From NCBI RefSeq assembly GCF_000004195.4, contig NC_030682.2, forward strand, positions 132,277,234 to 132,341,233: DNA of 64,000 nucleotides, read 5' to 3'. The stretch is from Xenopus tropicalis (taxonomy: Eukaryota > Chordata > Amphibia > Anura > Pipidae). This document shows, one piece after another, positions 1-10,768 of the stretch. Every line of letters begins with the position of its first letter. Positions within the stretch are counted from its first letter, which is position 1. The notes beneath the pieces were generated by a model, which worked only from the letters and a program-made list of their open reading frames with translations, ran no database searches and was not told where the DNA came from. Both the position numbers and the translations under genes were made by a program.

Positions 1-116
1 ACATTAAAAATCATGATGCTGCATATTTTTAATTGATGTATATTGCAAAGTTGCTTGAAATTATGTTTACTTTTCAAAAAGCTCAAGTTGTGTTCCAAAC
101 ACTCCTATACCTAAAA

Positions 117-282
117 CAGGGTTGGACTGGTCTGCCCGGGTAGCAGACCCAGTCAAAGACAATTTATCAGCCCTTTTTTTCACCATAGGACTAAATGATA
201 CCTATTACATTAAGCACTGTCTGTATATCTCCTTACTGTGAGAGTGGGCCCTTGATATGAGGCCCTAGGAGGCCCAGTCCTG
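117..282. repeat. Degenerate short hAT-like element (CAGTGTTGGACTGG family)
   Basis: The left end resembles the termini of the better preserved copies at 36987-37264 and 50113-50371 (TTGGACTGG near the start, CCCAGTCC near the end). I found no target-site duplication, so this is an old or eroded copy placed by similarity only. Confidence 0.4.
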
Positions 283-421
283 CATGGAGTAAAAGGTGCC
301 ACTGTTACAGAAGATGGGAATGCCAACGTCTTTCCTGCATATACCCAGCTCAGACCCCTTGGCTCAGTTATTATGGTCATTCTTGCTATGGCTGAGCCCT
401 CAATATCACCACATATATAAG

Positions 422-1047
422 CAGGGCCGCCATCAGGGGGGCACAGCGGGGACAGCTGTACCGGGCCCGGGCAATTTTTACTTTTAAAGGGGGCCCGGCG
501 GTGCTACAGTTTTCTTAGTCGCTCAGGCCCCTTTAATAAAATCCGGGCCCTGTCATTGGTTGGTTGCGCCCCCCGTGTACGGGTGACGTCATACACCTGT
601 CTCCATTCGCGTGGAGACAGACGTGCGGAGGCGTCGCCCGTGAAGGATCCGGAGATGTTCCCGAAGATGCCAGAGGAGCCACCGAAGCCATCAGAGAAGC
701 CGAAGAGGACTGCTGCAGGTCGCCAATGTATTGGGGGGGCTGCGGGACACACTGACCACCAATGTATTAGGGGGACACTGCTCTTGGCAACAATGTATTA
801 GGGGGGGCTGCAGGGCACACTGATCACCAATGTATTATGGGGGCACTGCTGCTGGGCACCAATGTATTATGGGGGCACTGCTGCTGGGCACCAATGTATT
901 AGGGGGGCCCTGGCTACCAATGTTTGTGTGTCCTTTCTACTGATGGGAGGGATCACTGGGGGGGGGCATTGGGGGGCAGGGCGTGGGAGGAGGAGGGCCC
1001 AGAAAATTTTGTTGTGAGGGGCCCCGTAATTTCTGATGGCGGCCCTG
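422..1047. mobile_element. Non-autonomous hAT-type transposon with clean 8-bp duplication
   Basis: The ends are perfect inverted repeats of 15 bp (CAGGGCCGCCATCAG at 422-436 and its complement at 1033-1047). They are flanked by an exact 8-bp direct duplication TATATAAG at 414-421 and 1048-1055. An 8-bp duplication with CAGGG-type ends is the hAT superfamily signature. The 626-bp body is GC-rich against an AT-rich background and encodes no transposase, so it depended on an enzyme made elsewhere. The short open frames inside it are chance products of base composition. Confidence 0.87.
722..915. repeat. Minisatellite inside the hAT element
   Basis: Irregular tandem copies built around ACCAATGTATTAGGGGG followed by CACTGCTGCTGGGC occur about six times, with units of roughly 33-48 bp. 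The array lies wholly inside the element 422-1047 and so is carried as internal cargo. Confidence 0.75.
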
Positions 1048-1055
1048 TATATAAG

Positions 1056-2860
1056 GTGCAGCCCACCAGCCTACATTATACCTGTATCTTGGCCAAAAAA
1101 TCAAAATAAATCCCCATCAATAAATGTCTCTTCACATTAGCTGTCAAAATAAAACAAGTCATTTTTTTTTCTTTTTTTTTCAGTATAAAACAAGAGTTCT
1201 CGGGGTCAATTAGTTAATAAGATACAGAAATCCGGTGCATAATTCAATTGCAAAACATCAATAAAAAAAATGTAATTTCTGAGTTCACCAAGTCAAGTAG
1301 ATGAGAGCATTAGCCGGCGCGGAGTGGGGCTGCTTGGCAATCACGGCGTGCTCGCTTCATTCTAATAAGAAATGATGAATTACACTGGAACTTCAAAAGA
1401 AAATGCTCGGGAATTGTTAGCAGGTTTATTAAGGTTTTCTGTTTTTCATTGAAAGTTTTGGGTGTACATATCACAATGAGCGACATCAAAAAATCAGACT
1501 TTGTGCCTGTAATTTCGCTTCCACCCTGTCTCCCCTGCCTTTGGGATTCGCTCTTTCCCTTTCATCAGCGGCCATTTTTAGCAGCATGCAGTAATTTCAT
1601 GGCTCATTGCAAGCTCTGAAAACCTTTGAAACCACAAATGCTAACCTACCTGGCCTGCAGCCATTTAGGAAGAGATTAATTTAGCAAACAGAAGCAAAAC
1701 ACTTTCTACTCCTAGACTGTGCATAATTTCACTTCTATCTATATTTATTTTACAGTGAGCAGAGTAATGACAATTTCAGTAATTGCAGCCCTGTAAAAAA
1801 AAAAGGAAAACTTGCCTACCTAGCTTATCTCCGTATCACAAGACTGTGAGTCAGTCAGATTAGAAAAAGGAGCAGCGTGCAAATCTGCTCTAGTTGCCTT
1901 CCAAAATTATGTGCTTTGTATTAAAAAAGGAGAAAAAAAACCCTCAAGAGCGCTTATTTGAATACCTATCTGGAGCACAGGAATCTGCTGTTGTGGGGGT
2001 TTTTCTTTTTTTTTCCCCCCAAGATGTGTCATAATTTTACTGCTGGGGGATTTATCGGGCCAATAGGCTTTTTTTTTGGATACAAATAAACAGCGTTCGA
2101 GCCATACGCTGGGTTTGGGTGCCAGGGCTTGTTTACGGCACGCTGTGGGTTTCATATTTCTGCTATTGAGCTGTCAAGCGTTAGAACACAAGCGAATGTC
2201 CGTCTGGGGGGTGAGTCCAAAGCCACTGAGCTTGGAAACAAGTCAGATTCCGGATTATTGCTGCAAATTGCGCTCATCCAAATGAGAATCAAAGGCAAAA
2301 TTGGTTTATAGATTTTCGTCGTATATCAAAAATGATTCGTCCTTTGTTGGAAGAAGAGTCTCGCCGGCACGGACTTCCTTTTCAAATGGCACCTTGTATT
2401 TTCAGCTAATAAATCAGGTCTTTCCAGTCAATTGCCTAATCACACGAGTAATTTTAAAAATATACCCATCGTGGTGTAACCTTCTCTAGAAGAACCTAAC
2501 AGAATTCCTGAAGGGGAAGGTATATTTATTTGTGGTTTTGTAAACACAAAAGTAATTAAAGAAAATGTAGCTGACTTTGTACTTTTTCTGCAATTCAGTA
2601 AATATATCTGGAATGGTCGGGAATGGCCATGTTGCTTCCTTTGCGTTAAATCATCATCCCAAGTGGTCATAAATACTGTGCTTTTTCTGTTGACCTCTAT
2701 AAATAATGTGCAGTTATGTTAAAAATAAATAATATTTGAGAACCCCTCATCCCTTACTCTATATTTGGGACCCACATTAACTGTGCACCTCCAGTAATTT
2801 GTCACAAACCTGGGGCCACAGGTTGGTGCTCCTCCAGACTGGTGCAATAGCTCTAGTTAC
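1056..2860. other. Quiet block, candidate conserved non-coding sequence
   Basis: About 1.8 kb in which I recognise no dispersed repeat, unlike most of the window. Mixed-complexity sequence holds several homeodomain-like AATTA/TAATTA strings and a CTGTCA (TALE-type) string near 2169. Open frames here are short and show no recognisable protein. Enhancer function is inference from the absence of repeats and the motif content; interspecies alignment would decide it. Confidence 0.3.
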
Positions 2861-2867
2861 TCTACAT

Positions 2868-3056
2868 TAGGAATTCCCAACCTTTTATACTCGTTAACCA
2901 AAATTCAAATGGAAAAAGTGTTGGGGAGCAAATAAGAGCCATAATTGCCTATTTGGTAGCCCCTATGTGGACTGGCAGTGTACAGAAGGCTCTGTTTGGC
3001 TCTACACTGGGTTTTATGCAATCAACACTTGCCTCCAAGCCAGAAACTCAAAAATG
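2868..3056 (+). mobile_element. Truncated hAT-like element, TCCCCAACC family
   Basis: Begins TAGGAATTCCCAACC and reads through the same body as the fuller copies at 33247-33554 and 40258-40534 (GTGTTGGGGAGCAA, CCCCTATGTGGACTGGCAG, CTTGCCTCCAAGCCAG). It stops where another repeat begins near 3057, so the right third and right terminus are missing. Confidence 0.65.
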
Positions 3057-3126
3057 AGCACCGATTCACTAAAGGTTGATAACGCTTATTGCATGCTTTT
3101 TTGTGTTAAAAAGTATGCGATAAATA

Positions 3127-3927
3127 CCATATTTTTCGCCGTATTAGACGCACTTTTTCTTCCCCAAAACTGGGGAGAAAAAGTTGGTGCGTCTTATACG
3201 ATGAACTGTGTCTTCCTCTATGTGCCGCGGCTCTCTGCTACATCCTCGCTTTTATAAGGTTGCGCCCGTGCGTACTGACGTGACACGCACAGGGCGCAAC
3301 CTTATAAAAGCATAGAAGCAGCTGGGAGCCGCGGCACAGAGAGGAAGACATCACGGGAGCCGGGGGCCGCTGGGGGAGGTTAGGGGGGAAATGGAATGTG
3401 CATGGGGGCCCTGGGGAACGCTGAAGGTTACTTGGGGGGGGTCCCTGGGGGAAGTTGGAGGATGATTGGAGGCCTGGGGAAAGCTGAAGGATACTTGGGG
3501 GGGGACCCTGGGGAAAGCTGAAGGATACTTGGGGGGGGCCCTGGGGGCAGCTGAAGGATACTTGGGGGGCCCTGGGGGAAGCTGAAGGATACTTGGGGGG
3601 GCCTGGGGGAAGCTGAAGGATACTTGGGGGGCCCTGGGGGAAGCTGAAGGATACTTGGGGGGGCCTGGGGGAAGCTGAAGGATACTTGGGGGGGCCCTGG
3701 GGGAAGCTGAAGGATACTTGGGGGGCCCTGGGGGAAGCTGAAGGATACTTGGGGGGGCCCTGGGGGAAGCCTCATTATGTGCGAGCCCAGAGACAATTAA
3801 CTTTATACAGTTGATATAAAATATTTTACTACAGTATTTGGTTCAGAATCTTTTTTTTCTAGATTTTTCTCCTTTAAAATTGGGTGCGTCTTATATTCCG
3901 GAGCGTCTTATAGGGCGAAAAATACGG
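3127..3927. mobile_element. TA-target non-autonomous transposon (CCGTATTTTTCGCC ends)
   Basis: Inverted ends match well: CCATATTTTTCGCC then TTAGACGCAC on the left, and GCGTCTTATAGGGCG then AAAAATACGG on the right. A TA dinucleotide flanks each end (3125-3126 and 3928-3929). The body has no transposase frame. It holds a G-rich minisatellite (3430-3772) and sits inside the older element 3057-4244. Confidence 0.7.
3430..3772. repeat. G-rich minisatellite, about 33-bp unit
   Basis: About ten tandem copies of a unit containing AGCTGAAGGATACTTGGGG and CCCTGGGG, with unit length varying because the G runs differ. The minus strand reads as a 122-residue proline/serine-rich frame, but this follows from the repeat and I do not call it a gene. 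The array lies inside the TA-target transposon 3127-3927. Confidence 0.85.
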
Positions 3928-4545
3928 TAAGTACTGATTCATCAAAGTCATTTCGCATGCGTTAATCCGCACATCGCATGAGCAAAAAAACGCAGTTATT
4001 TCTATCGCATTGTGTTAACTAGCGAATAGAAATAGTAATAACGTGTGATTCACAAACACATATGAAACGTTAAATGCGCAAAATATTGCGTTAATCTGTG
4101 CGAATATTAACACCTACTTTTTTTTAAAGAAAATTGTGGTTTGTGAGCTTTTGGCAACACAATATGGACACAATATGGATGATAACATTTTTAACACATG
4201 CAATAAATAGCACTCGTTTTATCGACTTTTAATGAATCGGCCCCTTTGTGTGGTGGTGGGGGGGTCTAATATATTGGCACTCTTTAGTGAATTTGTTTTT
4301 TGCCAGAGATATGACTGTAATTTTGTTGCCCAGCACAAAGAAAGTTCTGTGTTTTAGGGAAAAGATGTTTATCGGTTGTATTAAACTCCTTAGCAAAACT
4401 TGTTGTAAGGTATCCCTCCTCCTATTTGCATCGTATTGTCTGGATATGAAGTTGTTAGGGCTGCTATGCTCAAACTACAAATTCTAATGAAAATAACTTA
4501 CAACCCTGCTGCTACCAAAGAAGGGAAACCCTGTCACTGACCTTA

Positions 4546-4609
4546 GGGCTCTGGCACACGGGGAGATTAGTCGCCCGCGGGCGACAAATCTCCCCGTGTG
4601 CCAGAGCCC
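4546..4609. mobile_element. Minimal palindromic Harbinger-like element
   Basis: A 64-bp element that is almost one palindrome: the arm starting GGGCTCTGGCACACGGGG is answered by its complement with a single mismatch and no loop. It is flanked by TTA on both sides (4543-4545 and 4610-4612), the 3-bp TWA target typical of PIF/Harbinger. It is essentially two terminal repeats fused head to head. Confidence 0.7.
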
Positions 4610-4612
4610 TTA

Positions 4613-5429
4613 CAGAGCAAATGTGTGTGCGTGCTAAGGAAGGAATGGAAGGAAGAGAATGCAGTAGGGACAATGAAGGTCACAGTGATCTTCTTCTAGG
4701 TTGTATGATGGGCTGAGCCCTTGAAATGTGTTTTCTTGGGTGATGAATGGTGGCTTGACTGCCCAAAATATTTTTAATTTTCTTGCCAAATAAAATTTGG
4801 GTAACTCTTTTTTGTTCACGTTAAGCTGTGTGTACAATTCCTATTTTGCAATTACTTTTTCTTGGGTGAAGCCAACTCCCACTATAATGAAAGGGAGGGG
4901 GTTGCCCAAGCACATGAAATGTTACAAGATGAAGGTATAACTGAGCCATCACCAGGAAAACGTGAGGAGTTGGGTAATGGTATGGTCTACCTGAGGATAT
5001 AGCCTGATCAAATACCCAGGCAACATTACCAAGCTCCAACATATTTCTGGAAGCCAAGGTTTCCAATGGGGTAGAACCAATTTACACAGCAAATGAGACT
5101 GAAAAACAACAGGGCTACAAAGTTCAGCCTTTCCAAAACTCTGTGTTAATAGAGGTTCTACACTAGAGAAATGCAAGGAAATGAAAAAGAAAAAGTCAGA
5201 ACTGGCAAAAAGTGAGCTATGGCGGTCATAGTTTGAAATAATTCTAGTAACCCATAACAACCAACCAGAAATTTGCTTTCAAACAGCAGACCAGTAAATC
5301 TCAATTGATAGGTTGCTATGGGTTACTACAAGTGGAGCAAACATTGCATTACCCTCATATTTTTCTTATTGTGCTCTTTGGTCTTCCCCCTCACAACCTT
5401 CTGCATGGAACCCATAAAGCAAATATATC
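4613..5429. other. Unassigned non-coding sequence
   Basis: No gene, RNA gene or recognised repeat. Short open frames on both strands show no recognisable domain. Confidence 0.4.
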
Positions 5430-5830
5430 ATCCATCCCTTACCCAGGCCACGGCTGTCAGCTGCGCTGAGATAATCAGCTTATCCCGACTGCAACAAATA
5501 AGAATAAAATGCAAGTTAAAAATAGTGGCGAGACGCATTCGCCGTTGTAAAAGTAATTAGAAATTAACAAAGAATCTACATAAATACTGTACATCCCTTC
5601 CGGCTACCAACAGGATAGATTTGTAAGATTTGCCTAATTAACGTATAATTAACCAATTAACTCAGATGTAATTATAACTAAATCAGTTTGCATGGTTATG
5701 TATGCCTTCCCCTAAAAACATAATCTATTGTACTAGTAATTGTGTTACATATACTGCGCACTTCTCAGACAATTCACTTCCAGTTTGAAATGACTCTGTA
5801 TAAAGAATGAAAGAAGTTCATGAAATTTAT
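5430..5830. promoter_or_regulatory. Candidate conserved regulatory element, homeodomain-motif rich
   Basis: A repeat-free block with a dense run of AATTA-type homeodomain core sites (CTAATTAACG, ATAATTAACC, AATTAACTC, TAATTATAAC between about 5634 and 5685). It also has CAGCTG near 5458 and an octamer-like TTTGCATG near 5687. Such clusters are common in vertebrate developmental enhancers, but motif density in AT-rich DNA is weak evidence on its own. Confidence 0.3.
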
Positions 5831-5991
5831 AAATCGCATTAAAACTGAAAAAAACGTTGAACATTAAAACATTAAAATTGGGAAAAAAGGGAAAAAAGCT
5901 TAAAGGGGAATTTTTTTTTGCAGTAAGCGTTTGGAGAATATATATAATAATGATCCTATTAATTATATATTATATATATTATGTATATATA

Positions 5992-6215
5992 CAGGTACAG
6001 TATCCGTTCTCCGGAAACCCATTACCCACAAAGCTCAGAATTACTGTAATAATAAAATAGCATCTTGTACCAACTAAAATAGAATTAATCCCTATTGGGT
6101 TTATTTAATAAATGATTTTTAGCAGACTTAAGGTATGTAGATCCAAATTACAGAAATATCACTTATCCGGAAAACCCCAGGTCCCGAGCATTCTGGATAA
6201 CAGGTCCCATACCTG
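5992..6215. mobile_element. TA-target element, CAGGTATGGG family, without tandem array
   Basis: Ends CAGGTA and TACCTG are flanked by TA on both sides. The body has the family's internal blocks (GGAAACCCATTA, CTATTGGGTTTATTTAAT, TCCCGAGCATTCTGGATAA). It has only one degraded version of the 113-bp unit that is amplified in the copies at 30873, 51813, 54060, 57928 and 61886. It therefore represents the unexpanded form of this family. Confidence 0.8.
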
Positions 6216-6665
6216 TACACAAGAGCTATTAATATGATTATACACGGTGCTTCAGTTATAATTGGTGATCAGCTATGTAATTTCTGTCACATGACTCAAG
6301 GAAACTTGTGTATTATTTTAAATAATGTATCTGCTGATATTAGGGGTACATTATTTATTATAACATACAAGTTTCAGTGTATGTGACCTTGTGGTTTGCA
6401 ATTTTTTTTTTTAAAAAAAGGAATAAAAGTATGCATACAAATCTAGCCAACCATTTAGACCAGTCTATGGATTCTGGGGCCAGTGACCCTAGCAACCAGG
6501 ATAGTGGGAGGAAGACTAGAGAGGTAAATGATCGAAGTTATAACTACACTTCCAAAACATGGGCTAACATTTTGATTACAGAACTTAAAATAAAACTCCC
6601 ACTTAAGAAAAAGACTACTTAAAAAAAAACCCTGTATGTAGCTCTACTCTGCTAATATCTGCTAC

Positions 6666-6868
6666 TATGAAGAATCTTCTTTCTGCTCTATAGTGTGTCA
6701 GGAGGTGGCACTTCCTCTGTAGCACAACCAATAGGCTTTGGCCAATAGAGAGATACACTTGCAAGTCAGAACTGAGCATTGAAGTTGAGCAGAGACTATA
6801 GCCTGTGCAGGAGTGGAAGATGTACCCACTGGCACACTATAGAACAGAAAGCATCATCTGCATGAAGA
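6666..6868. repeat. Inverted repeat, about 36-bp arms
   Basis: The left arm (about 6666-6702, with CTCTATAGTGTG) and the right arm (about 6830-6868, with CACACTATAGAAC) are complementary at most positions around a loop of about 130 bp. This looks like a short transposon remnant. No target duplication was confirmed. Confidence 0.5.
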
Positions 6869-7014
6869 CGTTCTGAATCTGGGGTGAGAATGAAATGTAT
6901 TACAAAAAAGTATTTACTGTTATAAAGACCTAACCTAGATGCCTAAGCTACTGTTTGCAGGGACAACAATGCCTAGAAAAAGTGCTTGTGCTTGCATTTG
7001 TTACATGACACTAA

Positions 7015-7399
7015 AGGTTCCCATACACGGGCCGACTATAGCTGCCGATATTGGTCCCTTGGACCGATTCGGCAGCTAATCGGCCCGTGTAGGGGCAGAA
7101 CAGAGCTGCCTGGCCGACCGATATCTGCCCTGAAATTGGCCAGATCTCGATCGACCAGGTTAGAAAATCCGGTCGGATCGGGGACCGCATCGGCTCGTTG
7201 ATGCGGTCCCCAAACTGACTGCCCCATAAGCTCAAATGTAATCCGATCGTTTGGCCCCAGGGCCAAACGATCGGATTTTTTTTTTTTTTTAAGTCCCTTG
7301 CTACCCGATATCGCCCACCTGTAGGTGGGGATATCGGGTGAAGATCCGCTCGCTTGGCGACATCGCCAAGCGAGCGGATCTTATAGTGTATGGGCACCT
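7015..7399. mobile_element. Harbinger-like element (AGGTTCCCATACAC ends), TAA duplication
   Basis: The terminal inverted repeat AGGTTCCCATACAC is answered by GTGTATGGGCACCT. TAA is duplicated at 7012-7014 and 7400-7402. Two internal sub-hairpins are visible (7040-7090, and 7337-7380 with GATCCGCTCGCTTGGCGA). No transposase frame is present. Related copies lie at 7959, 8649, 21947 and 39516. The TWA target is the PIF/Harbinger signature. Confidence 0.85.
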
Positions 7400-7402
7400 T
7401 AA

Positions 7403-7955
7403 GGTGAAAGGTGGATAAGAAGGAAAGGAGAATGGAGAAAGGCGAGAGACTCGGGCCCCAAACCTGAAGGAGCCCTAAAGGAGGGGAAGTCAGATACCGA
7501 AAAGCATGTTTACACAAAAGACGACAAGAAATGGGACAAAATTTTATATTTGCAACAAATATTACATTTGCGAACACTTTACATATCTTGCAACAGTAGG
7601 TTTGGGACTGTTAATTTTTTGGTGTATATAATGAAACTTAACTTATTTACGCATTATGCCATCTTCAAGCCTGTATTAAACATTGGCAATGTCATATATG
7701 TTTAGCGAGCAGTATTACATTGTGAGCAGCGCTAAACATTCCCAAAAGCACCATTTTACTCACCACTTGCAATTTTCATTACTATCCCCCCCATAGATAG
7801 TTTACGCAAGGTATACAATCACAAGCATCAATATTTTCATTAGAAAAACACACAGGTAGAATAACACAACTGATTCATCCTGGCATTTTAATTCTATGGC
7901 AGAAAGAATTGTAGCATCATGCAAATGTCCACAGCCAGGTTCTATATATCCTTTC
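7403..7955. other. Unassigned non-coding sequence
   Basis: No recognised repeat or gene. A minus-strand open frame over 7011-7577 mostly reads through the Harbinger-like element and is not taken as coding. Confidence 0.4.
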
Positions 7956-7958
7956 TAA

Positions 7959-8235
7959 AGTTGGCCATACATGAAAAGATCCGCTTGTTCAGGGGTGTAA
8001 ATGCATGTGGGGCGATTGTACCTGGGCCTATAGTGGCCCACTGGAGGCCGCATCGAATCTTCTAGAAGAGAGAAAGTGCGCATCTGGGGAGGGGTGAGGG
8101 GCCCAGGAGATCCTAGTTACATTACTGCTCTCGTTTGGCGACCTGGCAAAATAAAGGAATTTTTACCTAATTGCCCACCTTGAGGTGAGTAATATATGGC
8201 TAATGTGATCATTTGGCCCTAGGCCACAGATCACT
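7959..8235. mobile_element. Degenerate Harbinger-like element interrupted by a small hAT-like insert
   Basis: Starts after TAA (7956-7958) with AGTTGGCCATACATG and AGATCCGC. After the insert at 7990-8127 it resumes with CTCGTTTGGCGAC, the same internal block as in 7015-7399. The right terminus is not recognisable and fades near 8235. Confidence 0.55.
7990..8127. mobile_element. Small hAT-like element nested in the Harbinger-like copy
   Basis: Its ends (CAGGGGTGTAA on the left, TTACATTACTG on the right) are imperfect inverted repeats. The flanking 8-mers CGCTTGTT and CTCTCGTT agree at 6 of 8 positions, as expected for an old hAT duplication. Removing it restores the internal block of the host element. 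Confidence 0.55.
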
Positions 8236-8299
8236 ACAGAGAGGATATGGGCTGTCATGGTGACTGCGTCCAATTGTGACGCGACTGCACCCAATTTGA

Positions 8300-8390
8300 C
8301 ATGCAACAACATTTTTTCACGAGCGGCCAATAGCGAAATGCGGAAATTCGCTGCAAATCCATGCCTGGCGAAAAAATTCGCTCATCACTA
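8300..8390 (+). repeat. 3' end fragment of the TAGTGATGAGCGAAT family
   Basis: Reads GAAATTCGCTGC then ATTCGCTCATCACTA, the right terminus shared with the fragments at 42815-42945 and 47305-47481. The left part is absent. Confidence 0.5.
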
Positions 8391-8648
8391 TCTGCCTGTG
8401 TATTGCCACCTTTACCCAAATAAAAGCAGAGCTCAGATTTTCAATGTACCACTAGATATGGCTCTAATAACGCAAGTGTCATTTTATGTAGAATAAATAA
8501 TATAGCATTTGAGGTACCACCATAGAGGGTTTAACACAGGGTACAGCATGACTGACTGCTATAGGCTACTTGACTTAAAGCAAACTCCTGAGGTTCCCCA
8601 TCCATATAGCCCAAGAAAAGACAAAGCACTAAAGCAAAAGCAGTCTAA

Positions 8649-8899
8649 AGGTGTACATACATGTTAAGCAGATTTTCTCCAGATATGCCCACTTAAACTG
8701 GGGTAAATTGGGCTATTTCATTGCTTGGCCCTACAACAATGGGCATAGGGAATGCAGTCCCAGATTAGATGGGAAAATCAAACCTGCCAAATCGGCATTA
8801 AATGTCAGGGATGCCCATTGGGCATAGGGGCAGATAAGCTGCTGAACCGGTCTAAAAGACTCAAATTGCCATCTTTAATCTGCTCATGTATGGCCACCT
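8649..8899. mobile_element. Harbinger-like element, TAA duplication
   Basis: The ends AGGTGTACATACATG and CATGTATGGCCACCT are inverted repeats, flanked by TAA at 8646-8648 and 8900-8902. At 251 bp it is the shortest complete member of the family seen at 7015 and 39516. Confidence 0.8.
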
Positions 8900-8902
8900 T
8901 AA

Positions 8903-10020
8903 AGATTGGCCAGAGCAATCTGTTGTAGCCCTATAGGCTAATCATTACCTAGTACATCTTTGAGGTACAAGGATTACAAGTTGGAAAGGCTCGTGCCAGA
9001 TACATGTGGTTGTTCTAGTGTTCCTGGATGGAAATACACTACTGTTACAGTTGGTAACCTGCAAAAAGAGCTAAACATCTAAATAAAGCTGTAGGTTACG
9101 TAAACATAAACAGAATAGAAAGTCTCACAACTGGAATGGCTGCCCATAAGCAAGAGCAAGGAAGTTCTAGGACACCGTGCTCATTTATGCAATCATTTTT
9201 TTTTCTAATAGCTAATTCATTTAAGCATAGAGCTACACAGACGGTGGTGGGATGACCAGCCAACCCACACAGATGCACACATCCAATCTGGCATCCCATA
9301 ACATTTCAGCAGATATATCAAACACAGTTTGGACTGGGGCCAAGGTTTATGTTAGGCTATTTGTGCTCTAACATGGAAGCGAAACACTATCACATTTTCT
9401 GGGAAAAGTATATAAATAAAAAGGATAATAAAAAGAAAATCATTTAAATAAACAAACTTTCCAATAAGTAATTGAAATACGGCATATGTAATATATATTT
9501 GGTTCCAGTCATACAGAAAAGATAACAGAGAAAGATGCACAATGCTGGCTGTTTAACAGTTCATTCAGTGGCTGCTGTTCTATCATCTTGCATGGATCAT
9601 TCTTTTCATCCTCTGAACAAACCCAGTGTAAGGGAGATTTGGGCTTGTTAGGAGCACAGTTATGAATCTAGGCCAGGGTTGGGCAACTTGTGATGCTCCA
9701 GGCTATGAAATTAAACAACCAGACATAAAAAGCTGTATAATAGTCTTTTTGAAACTAAACATGAATTCCAAATTCATTTTCTTAATGAAAATTTTCATAC
9801 CTGTTATAAAGGTATATAAAAACCATAGTTGTCAATCATATATTGCCTGAGGCATAGAGGCGGGGCAGGCAATCACTTTCACTTTCCATTCAGTACTTCC
9901 TAGATGTCACTGCACTACTTTCATTCCCCCTACCTTCTCACCACCTATAATTGCATAGCCAGTGCATGGGCAAGGGCATCAGGTCCCCCATTCTGGCACA
10001 TAAACAACATTTTGGGATGA
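8903..10020. other. Unassigned non-coding sequence upstream of the LTR element
   Basis: No gene or strongly recognised repeat. AT-rich stretches around 9400-9500 and 9720-9840 contain only short, unremarkable open frames. It ends at the insertion target CAAAA (10023-10027). Confidence 0.4.
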
Positions 10021-10027
10021 TACAAAA

Positions 10028-10683
10028 TGTCAGGGGCAGCCACAGGTGAGTGGCTGGCAGGTAGGAGCCTATGTGCAGATAACCCAGAACTCCCTTAAAA
10101 GTCAAGACAGCCAAGTTAGATGAACGAAGGAGTTTTAATGAAAACAAACAGAATGGAAATAAAAGTAATGTACAAGCCTGTGATAAATACAGAGTCCAGT
10201 AACAGGTGAATCCAAAGGCAGGCAGGGGTCAGTCCAGGCAGGGTTCTAGCAAGTCCAGATAATCAGGCAGGGGTCGATTCAGGCAGAGTTCTATCAGATC
10301 TGTTAGTCAGGCAGGGGTCAGTCCGGGCAGAGTTCAAGCAAATCCAGAAAGTCGGGCAGAAGTCAATATCACAAAACCAAACAGGAACCAGGCAGGGAAC
10401 ATAAGAATCAGGTATCAGAAGTGGCAAGACCAGGCTCAGCAGGAACAATGATCGAGCAACTGGGTGTTGCCCGGAGAGGGTTTATATAGGCAGGTAATTA
10501 GAAAAGCAGACACACATGTGATTAACAATATATGTTGCGACATAAGGAAAACTGGTGGAAATGCAGAAGGCACATAAGGGCAACTGATCCCATGGAGCTC
10601 AAGGAGCCTCCTGTGGCTCACAAAGCAAGTGCACTTGCAGTCTAGCACCAAGTCCAATGTTCGAATCCCCATAATTCCTGACA
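10028..10683 (-). repeat. 3' LTR of the minus-strand retrotransposon
   Basis: A 656-bp intact LTR with TG...CA ends. On the minus strand it contains a TATA-like box at 10481-10488 and an ATTAAA poly(A)-type signal at 10134-10139. It also has internal short repeats built on GGCAGGGGTC (10218-10330). It matches the split copy at 13139-15311 nearly throughout. Confidence 0.9.
10481..10488 (-). promoter_or_regulatory. TATA-like box of the 3' LTR
   Basis: The minus strand reads CCTATATAAAC. Its position, upstream of the ATTAAA signal in the element's orientation, fits a U3 promoter. The same box is present in the other LTR at 13592-13599. Confidence 0.5.
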
Positions 10684-10702
10684 TTACCCCCCCCCCCCTT
10701 AA
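10684..10702 (-). other. Polypurine tract
   Basis: Directly inside the left LTR the plus strand is TTA followed by a long C run. On the minus strand this is AAGGGGG...TAA abutting TGTCAGG, the expected position and composition of the primer for plus-strand DNA synthesis. It confirms the minus-strand orientation. Confidence 0.75.
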
Positions 10703-10768
10703 AAATCGCCCTCCGGGTGATCTCCCAGTCAGACAACCACCTTTTAGACAAATAATTATGCATTAGAA

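Larger units (their letters stand above)
3057..4244. mobile_element. Non-autonomous element with imperfect long inverted ends, split by a younger insertion
   Basis: The left end (about 3061-3100: CCGATTCACTAAAGG, then GATAACG and TTATTGCATGC) matches, inverted, the right end (about 4188-4240: GCAATAAATAG, TCGAC, TTAATGAATCGG). Its middle is occupied by the TA-target element 3127-3927. I could not find a convincing target duplication for the outer element, so its superfamily is unassigned. Confidence 0.55.

Noticed and set aside
3428..3796. 122-aa proline/serine-rich minus-strand frame
   Set aside because: Generated entirely by the G-rich minisatellite inside a transposon; frame and length follow from the repeat.
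7011..7577. 188-aa minus-strand frame
   Set aside because: Most of it reads through the Harbinger-like element and its hairpins; no transposase motifs.
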